From Bacillus horti (GTDB lineage: Bacteria; Bacillota; Bacilli; Caldalkalibacillales; JCM-10596): DNA of 61,325 nt. The stretch lies in contig NZ_JAUSTY010000025.1 in the NCBI RefSeq assembly GCF_030813115.1, positions 1 through 61,325 of the forward strand, read 5' to 3'. Positions within the stretch are counted from its first letter, which is position 1; every line of letters begins with the position of its first letter. Below, one piece after another: positions 1-8,382 of the stretch. The position numbers and the translations under genes were made by a program. The notes below the pieces were generated by a model that saw only the letters and a program-made list of their open reading frames with translations, did no database searches and was not told the origin of the DNA.

Positions 1-1
1 T

Positions 2-367
2 TGGGATTTGTTCTCTGCTTGGAACGTTTCCCAGTATACCAAGTGGCGCTTTTCTACTCAAACCTCAAATTACTTCATTACAGGAATGGCTCCTTTTGGA
101 CAAAACTCAGACGTTTCTCTTGAAATCATTCGTGAAGAAGGAATGCAGACCATGAATTGGTCTAATGGATCTTTAGATTGGGAGCTTAAGCAGCCTGAGG
201 AAATTGTAGAGCAAGTGCTCTCCAACATGAAAAATGGCGATAATATTTTATTCCATGATAAAACAATTACAGCTGAAGCGTTAGAGCCTATTTTAAAGGA
301 GCTTAAAGCTCAAGGCTACAAATTCGTTGTTCCTACTGAGGTCATTTTGCCTGGAGAGGAGCAATAA
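2..367 (+). CDS. Polysaccharide deacetylase family protein, C-terminal part only
   Basis: The reading frame is open from the left edge, so the N-terminus lies outside the window. The visible 120 or so residues match the end of a NodB-fold (carbohydrate esterase 4) protein. They include the late conserved segment 'NGDNILFHDK' with its His, then a helix and a 'GYKFVVPTEVI' strand typical of the domain end. Members deacetylate N-acetylglucosamine polymers such as peptidoglycan or surface polysaccharide, usually outside the cell. The metal-binding Asp and HxxxH motifs would lie in the missing part, so activity cannot be judged. A terminator follows the stop codon directly. Confidence 0.75.
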   Translation, partial: WDLFSAWNVSQYTKWRFSTQTSNYFITGMAPFGQNSDVSLEIIREEGMQTMNWSNGSLDWELKQPEEIVEQVLSNMKNGDNILFHDKTITAEALEPILKELKAQGYKFVVPTEVILPGEEQ

Positions 368-370
368 CAA

Positions 371-425
371 ACGGAGCCCCGTATGTTTGTCCTATAGCTG
401 GACTTACACTCGAGGCTCCTTTTTT
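371..425 (+). terminator. Intrinsic terminator of the deacetylase gene
   Basis: GGAGCC (373-378) pairs with GGCTCC (414-419) and is followed by six T. The loop is long. It sits four bases after the stop codon. Confidence 0.65.
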
Positions 426-433
426 ACAGTCTA

Positions 434-606
434 AGAAAGTATAAAATTTGATACCATGATTATTTTCAAATTTTATACTTTCTGACTGCAGGACATAGGA
501 CGACTTGCAACTTAAGTTGCTTAGCGTCACTTGCCCACTTTGTGTGAAAGCTTCCTCTAATGATGGATTAGACAACCTCTTCGAGAGGGCTTCGATAGAA
601 GCTTTT
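434..606. repeat. Dispersed structured repeat, copy A
   Basis: The left half is a perfect 18-bp inverted repeat (434-451 with 466-483, starting AGAAAGTATAAAATTTGA). The right half (549-606) is a series of three small hairpins read on the minus strand: GCTTC-TATC-GAAGC, CCTCT-CGA-AGAGG and CTAAT-CCATC-ATTAG. Copy B at 12385-12504 has both halves and copy C at 28484-28542 has the hairpin half. It could be a MITE-like element or a structured RNA. It lies between the convergent deacetylase and phosphoesterase genes. Confidence 0.7.
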
Positions 607-607
607 C

Positions 608-1417
608 TTATTTTGATCGTATTGTAAAAAGATGTAGCTCAGATTCTGTTCCTAAGCGTAATGGGATATGAGACGTTCCAGCACCCTGACTGATAAATAA
701 TGTTAAGCCTTTTTCTTTAAAGGGATAGAACCCAGCAGAGTATTTGCTATAAAACGCTCCAAATATTTTTGACCCTATAAATGGGATGCGAATCTGCCCA
801 CCATGAGTATGACCACTAAAAACTAATCCAATCTGATGCTCCTTTTCAATGGATAAGACGATTTTAGGGTCATGTGCAAGCACGATTCTAAAGCCTGGCG
901 ACTGTTCAATATCAAGAAGAGCATAATGTAATTGAGCTCTATTCCTGCTTAAATCATCTACTCCCAGCAGCCATAGACGATCCTCACCCGCTTCAAAGGA
1001 TATGGCCCTATTATCAAGAATATGCACGCCACTAAGCTGTAGAAGTAGGTCTAACTCTCTATCATCAGCTTCGTAGTCATGGTTTCCCCAAACAAAATAA
1101 GTAGGAGCTAACGAAGTGAAAAACTGTACATGCTGCTTCACTACATCAAGAGAGGCTCCCTTTTCAGTAAGATCGCCCCCAATTAATACTACATCAATGG
1201 CCAGACCTTTAAGCTTTTCCTTCATCTCCTCAGAAATAACCTCTCTGTGCAAATCAGAGATAAATAAAAAATTCACCCCATCAAAGCCCTGAGGCCAGCC
1301 ATCTACTGTAATTTCCTGCTGACGAAGCTTTAGATTCTTCGCTTTTTTATACATGACGTAGATAAGTCCCAAGCCTAATAAACAAATAGAAAGCCCTATC
1401 ATTATAAAAGTAAACAT
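608..1417 (-). CDS. Membrane-anchored metallophosphoesterase (YaeI/YpbG type)
   Basis: The 269-residue protein has one N-terminal membrane segment (about residues 3-22) followed by a calcineurin-like phosphoesterase domain. The metal-binding motifs are visible in order: 'FISDLH' near residue 52, 'GGDLTEKG' near 80, 'GNHDYEA' near 111, then 'LAHDP' and 'FSGHTHGGQ' near 200. This family hydrolyses phosphodiesters such as lipid headgroups or UDP-sugars with two metal ions; the substrate here is unknown. It starts two bases after the stop of the upstream 150-residue membrane protein, so the two are cotranscribed. Bacillus subtilis has a comparable gene, ypbG, near ypbE, but here the gene is 13 kb from ypbE. 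Confidence 0.85.
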   Translation of the reverse strand: MFTFIMIGLSICLLGLGLIYVMYKKAKNLKLRQQEITVDGWPQGFDGVNFLFISDLHREVISEEMKEKLKGLAIDVVLIGGDLTEKGASLDVVKQHVQFFTSLAPTYFVWGNHDYEADDRELDLLLQLSGVHILDNRAISFEAGEDRLWLLGVDDLSRNRAQLHYALLDIEQSPGFRIVLAHDPKIVLSIEKEHQIGLVFSGHTHGGQIRIPFIGSKIFGAFYSKYSAGFYPFKEKGLTLFISQGAGTSHIPLRLGTESELHLFTIRSK

Positions 1418-1418
1418 A

Positions 1419-1871
1419 TTATCCCTCTCTTACATAAACCACATCTTTTTTTCGATTTAAGCGTAAAATACTGCCCTCATAAAGTAGAATGATTAAGCTC
1501 AATGTCAGAATAAGAGCAGGAAAAAAAAGCAGTATTTGAACATAAGCGGCAACTGCTAGTGTAGCAACAGCTACAGCCTCATAGGGTTTCTTTTTGAGAA
1601 TCAAAGACACCTTGAACTCATAAATGACCTTTTTTAAGACTAAGGAAAGCATGAGTAAGGAAAAAATAAAAAGAATTCCACTAATCAAATAATGAAAAGG
1701 CTTCAGCACTATCATAGCTAAGATATCCTCTTTGTTGGACAGGTGAATTTCCTTTAAGACGGGGAGGCCATAGCTCTGATTAATATCCAATACTGAGGGC
1801 CAGACACCCTGAGCAACAATACTTAATAGGAAAGCAAGTGTTACCATAGTCCATAGCCACCATAACTTCAT
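1419..1871 (-). CDS. Small multi-spanning membrane protein, function unknown
   Basis: This 150-residue protein has an N-terminal hydrophobic segment (residues 3-25) and two or three further membrane segments around 55-80, 98-118 and 115-132, ending in a short charged tail. I do not recognise the family. It is translated just upstream of the phosphoesterase gene with a 1-bp gap, which suggests a joint function at the membrane. The start ATG follows a usable Shine-Dalgarno (GAAGGGG on the minus strand). Confidence 0.6.
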   Translation of the reverse strand: MKLWWLWTMVTLAFLLSIVAQGVWPSVLDINQSYGLPVLKEIHLSNKEDILAMIVLKPFHYLISGILFIFSLLMLSLVLKKVIYEFKVSLILKKKPYEAVAVATLAVAAYVQILLFFPALILTLSLIILLYEGSILRLNRKKDVVYVREG

Positions 1872-1912
1872 CGTATATACCCCTTCTTTCGTACAAGGCT
1901 CTCTCCAACATA

Positions 1913-2413
1913 CTATGAGTTTGGGGCAGGGTTTATAACAACTGACCGAAGTACATGCTCAAATACAGGGTCTAAAACAAGGGCTGAAAAACCTTTAGAC
2001 ACACTAGGCTCTACGTCTATTGGTAACAAAATGGCTCCCTCCGTATCAATTCCGGTGTGGGTCTCAATGCTTTGAACATGGCAAACATAAACATTTTTCA
2101 TAAAGGATGTATCAGGAGAACTAACCTCATATTGACCAACTAAATATATCTCACTAGTTAGACCACCCGTCTCCTCATAAAGCTCTCTTATTGCTGCCTC
2201 CACAGGCTGCTCATTAGGCTCAACCTTCCCACCCGGCCACTCTAACCCTCTTTTTTTATGCTTCGTAAACAAAAGCTGGTCTTGATAAAAGGCTAGAACC
2301 ACAACATGACCAGCCGGCAACGGGGCTTTAGGGAATAAAGTTAACTTGATCTGGTGATCATAGGCACCTTTAAATTGAAAAGAATGTTCCGTACCTGATA
2401 TTTTCAGCTTCAT
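1913..2413 (-). CDS. ytkD: Nudix hydrolase, YtkD-like
   Basis: The 166-residue protein carries a full Nudix box (GGKVEPNEQPVEAAIRELYE then ETGG, about residues 62-86), including the REXXEE metal ligands. The preceding 'LLFTKHKKRGLEWPGG' and following 'LVGQYEV' resemble B. subtilis YtkD, an 8-oxo-dGTPase and RNA pyrophosphohydrolase of about 158 residues. The likely role is removal of oxidised nucleotides or RNA 5' pyrophosphate in the cytoplasm. It lies 18 bp downstream of the SDR-like gene in the same leftward group. Confidence 0.7.
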   Translation of the reverse strand: MKLKISGTEHSFQFKGAYDHQIKLTLFPKAPLPAGHVVVLAFYQDQLLFTKHKKRGLEWPGGKVEPNEQPVEAAIRELYEETGGLTSEIYLVGQYEVSSPDTSFMKNVYVCHVQSIETHTGIDTEGAILLPIDVEPSVSKGFSALVLDPVFEHVLRSVVINPAPNS

Positions 2414-2431
2414 GCTTATTTCCTTCCATTC

Positions 2432-3244
2432 CTATTCATCGGAATTTGTAGTACCTCCATGCTTAGCAAATATATTAAAAGCTCCACTCACCTCTATAAT
2501 ACTCCCAGTGATAAAGTCGGATTGAGGTGAGCTCAAAAACTCGACAACTCTAGAAATATCTTCACCTGTACCTGGTCGTCCTACAGGAGCAGTATCCACC
2601 GATTGGTGATCCTTAACATCCTTGATCCGTTTCTCCTTGTTGTCCCCCACAATATCTCCAGGGCAAATCATATTAATGGTAATCCCAGCATCAGCCTCTT
2701 CTTCAGCGATAGAGCGCGTTAGAGACGCTAATCCACTTTTTGCTGCGGCAAAAGCGGCACGGTACATCCAGCCAGAAGCATGTCCTGCTTGCTGGAAGCC
2801 GAATGTAATAATTCTCCCCCATTTCTTTTCTCTCATTTGGGGTATAAGCATACGTGTCATATAAAAAAAAGAATCGAGATTTCCGTTTATTATTTGCTGC
2901 CATTCATCTATGCTGTAATCCACCATTTTTCTTCTCTCAAACATATAAGGTCCTGCACTTAGGACACAAATATCAATCGTACCAAACCTAGCTAATCCTT
3001 GTTCAATTAATCGTTCACAGTCCTCTAGCTTCGTCACATCACCCTGAATGACAGCACAGCTTACACCAAGCTGCTCCACCTGCTGCTGTAAATCCAGAGC
3101 TTGCTGTTCACTAGAGCGATAATTGATCACAATATCATGACCTGCCTTGGCTAAATCAAGCACAATCTGCACAGCTAGTCCTGTCGCACCTCCTGTAACC
3201 AGTGCCACTCTTCTCTTCACAGCAATCACCTCAGATCGATTCAT
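2432..3244 (-). CDS. SDR-fold oxidoreductase-like protein lacking the usual catalytic Ser and Tyr
   Basis: The Rossmann fold is clear: 'ALVTGGATGLA' at the N-terminus binds NAD(P), 'GDVTKLED' follows, and the C-terminal 'ITGSIIEVSGA' is typical. In classical SDRs the active site reads S...YxxxK. Here the Ser strand reads 'IITFGFQQA' and the YxxxK position reads FAAAK ('YRAAFAAAKSG'), so both Ser and Tyr appear substituted while the Lys is kept. A nearby Tyr four residues earlier might compensate. The ATG at 3244 has GAAGG upstream. A GTG at 3220 (start of 'VKRRVALVTGG') has the better-placed GAGGTG, so the true protein may be eight residues shorter. Confidence 0.75.
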   Translation of the reverse strand: MNRSEVIAVKRRVALVTGGATGLAVQIVLDLAKAGHDIVINYRSSEQQALDLQQQVEQLGVSCAVIQGDVTKLEDCERLIEQGLARFGTIDICVLSAGPYMFERRKMVDYSIDEWQQIINGNLDSFFYMTRMLIPQMREKKWGRIITFGFQQAGHASGWMYRAAFAAAKSGLASLTRSIAEEEADAGITINMICPGDIVGDNKEKRIKDVKDHQSVDTAPVGRPGTGEDISRVVEFLSSPQSDFITGSIIEVSGAFNIFAKHGGTTNSDE

Positions 3245-3391
3245 TGTAGAAGCCTTCTTTCAAGAAAGGTATAGATAGGAATATGAAATCTATCATAGAT
3301 TGTACCACAGGACAACGTAAAACACATGAATTAAGCAAAAATGGGCATAGTAAATCCTGAACTAAAAAAATATTTGAGGAGGCAATATTGT

Positions 3392-3700
3392 ATGCAACAG
3401 CTTCATACTGGCCAGTCCGTTCCTCTGTCACAGCCACCTAAGGTCATTACAACTAAGGATTTAAGCTACCTAGAGGATCAGCTATCTTGGCATCTAAACA
3501 TCGTTAAAAAATGCTCCCATTACGCTCAGGAGTCTACAGACCCTATGGTTCAACAGCTTTTAAATCAGGCTGGAGAAATGCATCAAAGACACTACCAAAC
3601 TCTTCTTAAGCATTGTCAAAACAATAACACGCAAATGATGACTAGTGTCCAGCAGCAAATGCAGCAAGGGTCGGCACAGCAAGCTCAGCAAACAAACTAA
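3392..3700 (+). CDS. Small spore coat-associated protein (CotF-like partner)
   Basis: I place the start at the ATG at 3392 because a strong GAGGAGG lies nine bases upstream; an in-frame ATG at 3341 has no such site. The resulting protein of about 102 residues has an alpha-helical centre ('DLSYLEDQLSWHLNIVKKC') and a Gln-rich tail. It precedes a clear CotF-family gene by 23 bp. The composition and pairing are typical of Bacillales coat protein duos. It probably acts in assembly of the spore coat. Upstream, CATAGATT at about 3293 resembles a sigma-E/sigma-K -10 element, but I cannot place a convincing -35. Confidence 0.65.
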   Translation: MQQLHTGQSVPLSQPPKVITTKDLSYLEDQLSWHLNIVKKCSHYAQESTDPMVQQLLNQAGEMHQRHYQTLLKHCQNNNTQMMTSVQQQMQQGSAQQAQQTN

Positions 3701-3723
3701 ATCAAAAAGGAGGGATTACTTAA

Positions 3724-4113
3724 ATGAATCCAAATCAACAGCAGGCTAATAATAATCAAGGACAGCAAACACAGAACCAGAATCAAAATCAAATTGCTAA
3801 TCCTAGCTCCACCACAAACATGCAAGGAACTGAAATGACTGACAGAGATCGAGTCACAGACGTGTTAGCTAGTGAAAAGTACCTGATCACCTCTTCCAAT
3901 ACAGCTGCTTGGGAGGCTAGCCATCAGGATTTATATCAGGACATCTTCACGATCTGTACAGAGCTACAGGAGTATCATAGGGATTTATATGAGCTTATGT
4001 TTCAGAAGGGCTGGTACAAGCTTGAAGCGGCTGAGCAACAAAAGCTAGATCAGGTTTATCAGCAGTTTACTGGCTATTCTTCTCAGCTGCCTTATACTGG
4101 TCAGACACATTAA
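3724..4113 (+). CDS. CotF-family spore coat protein
   Basis: The 129-residue protein has a Gln/Asn-rich N-terminal 35 residues, then the CotF helical domain: 'MTDRDRVTDVLASEKYLI' followed by 'AWEASHQDLYQDIFTI' and 'HRDLYELMFQKGWYKLE'. This domain is a four-helix, ferritin-like bundle found in YhcQ/CotF/YraG coat proteins. Its Shine-Dalgarno (AAAGGAGGG) is perfect. It is made with the preceding small coat protein and the unit ends at the terminator near 4191. The exact paralogue cannot be named. Confidence 0.85.
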   Translation: MNPNQQQANNNQGQQTQNQNQNQIANPSSTTNMQGTEMTDRDRVTDVLASEKYLITSSNTAAWEASHQDLYQDIFTICTELQEYHRDLYELMFQKGWYKLEAAEQQKLDQVYQQFTGYSSQLPYTGQTH

Positions 4114-4190
4114 GCCTGAATTTCCAAAACGGTTGGAAAGGATTAATTTAAAAACTTTCACACAATATGAGTAAACATATCTAGTTACGA

Positions 4191-4223
4191 AAAAGCATTA
4201 TCTTTTATGGATATGCTTTTTTT
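4191..4223 (+). terminator. Terminator of the coat protein operon
   Basis: AAAAGCAT (4191-4198) pairs with ATGCTTTT (4213-4220), and the T-run continues to 4223. It lies about 75 bp after the CotF stop. Confidence 0.65.
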
Positions 4224-4300
4224 GTATGAAACAGGAAAGCAATCAAAGACTAAAGCATAATTTTATCCAGTAGAACAATCTTATAATATATAAGTTAATT

Positions 4301-4346
4301 AGGGTCTTCCCAAATGGCATATACTTTTGTCATTTGGGAAGACCCT
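4301..4346. repeat. Perfect 16-bp inverted repeat in the 368-bp gap 4114-4481
   Basis: AGGGTCTTCCCAAATG (4301-4316) is exactly complementary to 4331-4346 across a 14-nt loop. It is followed by CTCTTT, so it may act as a second terminator. Apart from this hairpin and the terminator at 4191, I see nothing in the gap. Confidence 0.6.
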
Positions 4347-4481
4347 CTTTGTTATATTAATTACCTTATATCATTATTATACCATAAACTGGATATGAAA
4401 AATAAGTCTTATATTGCTTTCAACAATCATTTAGACTTTTTAGAGTAAGGATAGAAATTTATACAATGAGGGGGAAACATA

Positions 4482-5486
4482 TTGATCAGAAAAGCAGAGG
4501 GTTCGATAAAAGGAATCGGGAAGCACATGGACGAAATAACCCATCCATTTTCCTTCAGTGGGAACATAGCCATTGCTCAAGATGGGAATGTCTTATTCCA
4601 AAAATGCTATGGGCTAGCAGACATTGAGCACAATGTACCACATACACCTCAGAGCAAATTTCGCATAGGTTCACTCAGCAAGGCATTTACAGCATTAGGG
4701 ATTTTAATGTTGGAAGAGCAAGGTAAACTGAATCTTACTGACACCCTAAATATCTATATTCCTGAGCTTTTGTATGGCAAGGAAGTGACAATTCACCACT
4801 TACTTAGTCATACCTCTGGTATACCTAACTTTGTACTTTTTCCTGAGTTTCGGAATCTTTATGAGAAAAATGGCTTTTCTCCCGAAGAATTAATCGAACT
4901 TCTAAATCCTAAGGGTTTTGTAACATCCCCTGGCAAGCAATATTCTTATTCTAATACAGGATACTACTTGTTAGCTTTAATTATTGAAAAAGTATCTCAG
5001 AAGAGCTATGAAGCTTTTCTTACTGATCAAATTTTCAACCCCTTACAAATGAACAATTCAGGCTATGACCTTAGTGAGACTATACTATCTCATCGTGCGA
5101 GAGGATATAAAATTGACCAAGAGCATAATATTTTGCAAAATGCCGATTACCTAGATATGAAGGTTCCTTTCGGAGGAGGAGGGTTATATTCCACAATTGA
5201 GGATTTGTTGCTTTGGGATAAGGCACTCTTCTCCCCATCCTTTATCTCCACAATGATATTAAATAAACTATATACTCCAAACAAAGAGAACTATGGATAC
5301 GGTTGGAGAATTTTTGAAAGGCATGGTCAACAGGTTGTAGAGCATGGAGGTGGAATTTGCGGCTTTACAACTCATATGCAGCGTTACTTGACAGATAAGA
5401 TGACCATTATAGTATTGAGTAATTATCAGATCCCATGGGCTGCCAAGACAGGCCATGAGCTAGCTAATATCCTATTTGATGCATAA
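4482..5486 (+). CDS. Serine hydrolase, class C beta-lactamase/PBP4* family
   Basis: The 334-residue protein shows the three signatures of the family: SxxK in 'RIGSLSKAFTALG' (about residues 66-78), YxN in 'YSYSNTGYYLL', and the HxG-type triad in 'VEHGGGICGFTTH'. Relatives (PbpE, EstB-like esterases) hydrolyse peptides, esters or beta-lactams. No signal peptide is visible, so it may act inside the cell. Translation begins at TTG with GAGGGGG upstream. It forms a single-gene unit ending at the hairpin at 5493. Confidence 0.85.
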   Translation: MIRKAEGSIKGIGKHMDEITHPFSFSGNIAIAQDGNVLFQKCYGLADIEHNVPHTPQSKFRIGSLSKAFTALGILMLEEQGKLNLTDTLNIYIPELLYGKEVTIHHLLSHTSGIPNFVLFPEFRNLYEKNGFSPEELIELLNPKGFVTSPGKQYSYSNTGYYLLALIIEKVSQKSYEAFLTDQIFNPLQMNNSGYDLSETILSHRARGYKIDQEHNILQNADYLDMKVPFGGGGLYSTIEDLLLWDKALFSPSFISTMILNKLYTPNKENYGYGWRIFERHGQQVVEHGGGICGFTTHMQRYLTDKMTIIVLSNYQIPWAAKTGHELANILFDA

Positions 5487-5492
5487 TAAAAA

Positions 5493-5521
5493 GGGTCGTT
5501 CCTTCAAGTGAAGAACGACCC
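5493..5521. terminator. Bidirectional terminator between convergent genes
   Basis: GGGTCGTTC and GAACGACCC form a strong stem. The A-tract on its left gives a T-tract when read on the minus strand, so it serves the leftward membrane-protein gene best. Confidence 0.7.
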
Positions 5522-5528
5522 AATCATT

Positions 5529-5891
5529 TTACTCTTTTTCTTGAACAGTCCGGCCGAAAAGTAGTACACCAAGACCACCCAAAATTCCTGCTACCAACCA
5601 CAGATTTAGTACATCATAAATAAAGAAGGCAATAATAAAGGCAGCCGCAAAACCTGTTGTCACACATTGAGATATGATAATAACAGGTGTTAGAGCGCGG
5701 CGCTCCTTTAGTCTTAGAATATTGGCAAACGTTGAAATAAATAGCCCACTTGTCAAGCAGAATATCGATAATACCACTAGTAATGGTCCTGTCTCAAAAA
5801 AGCCCATTTTTGGACTCAAGGCAATTCCTATGACTGATATCCAAACCCCAGTATTCATGATGAATCTACTATTACTCAAAAATTTATCCAA
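5529..5891 (-). CDS. Four-helix membrane protein, function unknown
   Basis: This 120-residue protein is almost entirely made of four hydrophobic helices (about residues 10-28, 35-58, 68-92 and 95-112) with short basic loops ('RLKERRAL'). I do not recognise the family. It stands alone and converges on the serine hydrolase gene. The ATG start follows GGGGGGAT-like purines on the minus strand. Confidence 0.55.
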   Translation of the reverse strand: MDKFLSNSRFIMNTGVWISVIGIALSPKMGFFETGPLLVVLSIFCLTSGLFISTFANILRLKERRALTPVIIISQCVTTGFAAAFIIAFFIYDVLNLWLVAGILGGLGVLLFGRTVQEKE

Positions 5892-6019
5892 CTTAATCCC
5901 CCCGTTACACGTATACTATTATAGACAAAATACCGCTAAAAAACGAGTCTGTTTGCTTTTATAGATGGATGGGTATTACTTTGATATCTAAAAAAGCCTA
6001 TAGATAAGGATGTGGTAGC

Positions 6020-7342
6020 ATGAACCTGCATAATAAGGTTTATGATTTAATTGGAGTAGGTATTGGCCCCTTTAACCTTAGTTTAGCTGCATTAGTAGAT
6101 CAGACTGAGCTAGATGCTTTATTTTTTGAGCAAGAAGCTTCATTCAACTGGCATCCCGGCATGCTGATTGAGGGCACTGATTTGCAATCTCCGTTTTTAG
6201 CTGATTTTGTTTCCTTTGCTGATCCAACAAGTCCCTATACGTTCACAAACTACTTACACAAGCATGAACGATTATATAAATTCTATTTCTTTAACCGCTC
6301 AACCATCCCTAGAAGAGAATATAATCAGTATGGAAAATGGGTTGCCAAGCAGCTATCCTCCTGCCTTTTTCATCGTAAAGTCATTAATGTTGTTGATCTT
6401 GGAGAAAAAGAGCCGCTTTATCAGGTGCATGTTCGACATGTTAGTTCAGAGGAAACAGAAGTATTTCTTACGAAAAATGTAGTCATTGGTACCGGTAGCA
6501 TACCTAATATTCCAAAATCTTTTACTCAGCTCCCTGAACAGGATATTGTGCATACAAGCCGTTATTTAAAGCAAAAAAGCCATTTGCTCCATTCAAAAAG
6601 TATTACCATCGTTGGCTCTGGTCAAAGTGCAGCTGAAGTTTTTTTAGATCTTTTAAATGAGCAAAAGGACTATTCTTACTCTCTATCCTGGTACACACGA
6701 GAGACTGGCTTTTTTCAACAAGAAGCGGCTAAGCTAGGGAGAGAGGTTTTTTCACCTGAATATGTTGATTATTTTCAAAATTTAACCTACAAGCAAAGTG
6801 TCAACGCGCTTGGGCACCTCGACCATGTGAGAAATGGAATAGATCCAGAAACCCTTGTCTCGATTTATAACCTGTTATATCATCGCTCTATTGATCAGGA
6901 GCTAAACGTTATGATACAACCACTCACAGATGTACAAGATATAACAGCCTCAGCCGAAGAAAAAAACTATGAGCTCGAATGTAAGCAATGGCAGCTTGAG
7001 GAAGCCTTTACTCATACTACAGAAAAAGTAGTTCTAGCCACAGGCTACAAGCCTTATTATCCTGAATGGCTTTCCCGCTTTAAAGATGATTTGACTTATG
7101 AGGAAGAAGCACCAGAGCGCTTTAAGGTTGCTGAGGATTATCGTCTCGTTTTCAAGCAAAAGCGTGACCACCACATTTACACACAGGTGGATACAGAGCA
7201 TACGCACGGGACAGCTGCTACAAACCTTGTGCTATCCGTATTAGGAAATCAAAAAATAATTAACTCTATAGCTAGAAAGCAAATTTACCCGATTCCTAAA
7301 CGTTCTATTTTTCAGCAATTCAAACCCATATCCACGTCATAA
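6020..7342 (+). CDS. L-lysine/L-ornithine N-hydroxylase (siderophore-type flavin monooxygenase)
   Basis: The 440-residue length is normal for the IucD/SidA/PvdA family. The FAD site is 'GVGIGPFNLSLAALV' near residue 12, the NADPH site is 'IVGSGQSAAEVFLDL' near 197, and the C-terminal 'ATGYKP' and 'HGTAATNLVLSVLGNQKI' are the family end signatures. The enzyme adds a hydroxyl to the side-chain amine of Lys or Orn, the first step of hydroxamate siderophore synthesis. No NIS synthetase, NRPS, acyltransferase or siderophore transporter lies within 6 kb on either side. It must therefore work with genes elsewhere or on another product. I saw no Fur box. Confidence 0.88.
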   Translation: MNLHNKVYDLIGVGIGPFNLSLAALVDQTELDALFFEQEASFNWHPGMLIEGTDLQSPFLADFVSFADPTSPYTFTNYLHKHERLYKFYFFNRSTIPRREYNQYGKWVAKQLSSCLFHRKVINVVDLGEKEPLYQVHVRHVSSEETEVFLTKNVVIGTGSIPNIPKSFTQLPEQDIVHTSRYLKQKSHLLHSKSITIVGSGQSAAEVFLDLLNEQKDYSYSLSWYTRETGFFQQEAAKLGREVFSPEYVDYFQNLTYKQSVNALGHLDHVRNGIDPETLVSIYNLLYHRSIDQELNVMIQPLTDVQDITASAEEKNYELECKQWQLEEAFTHTTEKVVLATGYKPYYPEWLSRFKDDLTYEEEAPERFKVAEDYRLVFKQKRDHHIYTQVDTEHTHGTAATNLVLSVLGNQKIINSIARKQIYPIPKRSIFQQFKPISTS

Positions 7343-7518
7343 AGCAGGAACAATTCAGGTTCGTAGCTATCTTTGCTCAAGATATGATAAAAATATTTAT
7401 GAAGACGTATCTTTTTGAGGATTATTAACGTTAATTATATAGATTTTTTAAGTCTATTGCGGTTGAATTTAAAAGGAGCTTAAGAGCAAACAAGTAAAGG
7501 AAGTGTAGGTGATTAAAA

Positions 7519-8283
7519 GTGGCTACTCATTCGGACGACATCCTACAGGTACTCCCTATTTTAAAGCGTTATTGTCACGCTATAGCCCCTTCAATATGGG
7601 AAGCGGACGACCTTGTACAGGATACGTTTATTCGGTGGTACACGTTTCAAAAGAATACAAAAAGCACCCCGAAGCTATCCAAAGCGTTTCTATATCAAAT
7701 GGCTATTCATACCTGGATCGATCAGAAAAGGAAGCAAAGGCATCAAGAACAACAGCTAGTAGATTCAAATAAGGCCTCATCCTTTGAGGATCGCTTTGAT
7801 GTCGAACATACCCTTGAACAGCTTGTTCAGCAGCTTACGTTAAAGCAAAGTGTGACCTTCTTCCTGCATGATGTTTTTGATTATAAGGCGAAAGAAATTA
7901 GTTTCCTACTGAAAACCTCTGAGGGAGCTATTAAAGCCGCTTTACACCGTGCAAGAAATGCACTGAAAAGATATGCTGAGGAACAACCAATAACTCGGTC
8001 TACTATGGATGAAACGCCATTTGAAATGCATGCTCAAATGCCATTATCAGAGCAGGAGACAGAGCTTGTTAAGGTGATGTCGCATGCTATTATTACTCAA
8101 GATCCGCAAGCTCTACTGCGTTATATTCCAGTGCTAGGGCTTACGACAAGCTCTACTGTGCAAGCGAGGAGTACTGCTCATACAAGTCAAGCTAAGAGTA
8201 CTGTACAAACAAAAATTGTAGGTAAGATGCTGACAAGACAGCCTATTAAGTCATCATTACGTATCCAAAGCCAAGCCGCTTAA
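7519..8283 (+). CDS. ECF-like RNA polymerase sigma factor with C-terminal extension
   Basis: Residues 1-90 form sigma region 2 ('EADDLVQDTFIRWYTF'). Residues about 105-165 form region 4, with a helix-turn-helix at 'AKEISFLLKTSEGAIKAALHRARNAL'. The remaining 85 residues are a Ser/Thr/Gln/Ala-rich tail not found in short ECF factors. The GTG at 7519 follows GGTGATT. No anti-sigma gene is adjacent. The next gene, 100 bp downstream, is a ClpP paralogue, and proteolytic control of this sigma or its regulator is a reasonable inference. Confidence 0.8.
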   Translation: MATHSDDILQVLPILKRYCHAIAPSIWEADDLVQDTFIRWYTFQKNTKSTPKLSKAFLYQMAIHTWIDQKRKQRHQEQQLVDSNKASSFEDRFDVEHTLEQLVQQLTLKQSVTFFLHDVFDYKAKEISFLLKTSEGAIKAALHRARNALKRYAEEQPITRSTMDETPFEMHAQMPLSEQETELVKVMSHAIITQDPQALLRYIPVLGLTTSSTVQARSTAHTSQAKSTVQTKIVGKMLTRQPIKSSLRIQSQAA

Positions 8284-8382
8284 TCAGCTTTTTTGAAAAA
8301 AGGGACCTACCTTTTATTTGCTATGCTCTTTTAAGTGATTACTCCTTCCTTTTGAATCAGCTAATTCTTAGGAGGATGCAAA

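Noticed and set aside
342-575. A 77-residue leftward frame left of the phosphoesterase gene.
   Set aside because: It is formed by the dispersed structured repeat and runs through the deacetylase terminator. The other copies of the repeat do not keep the frame.
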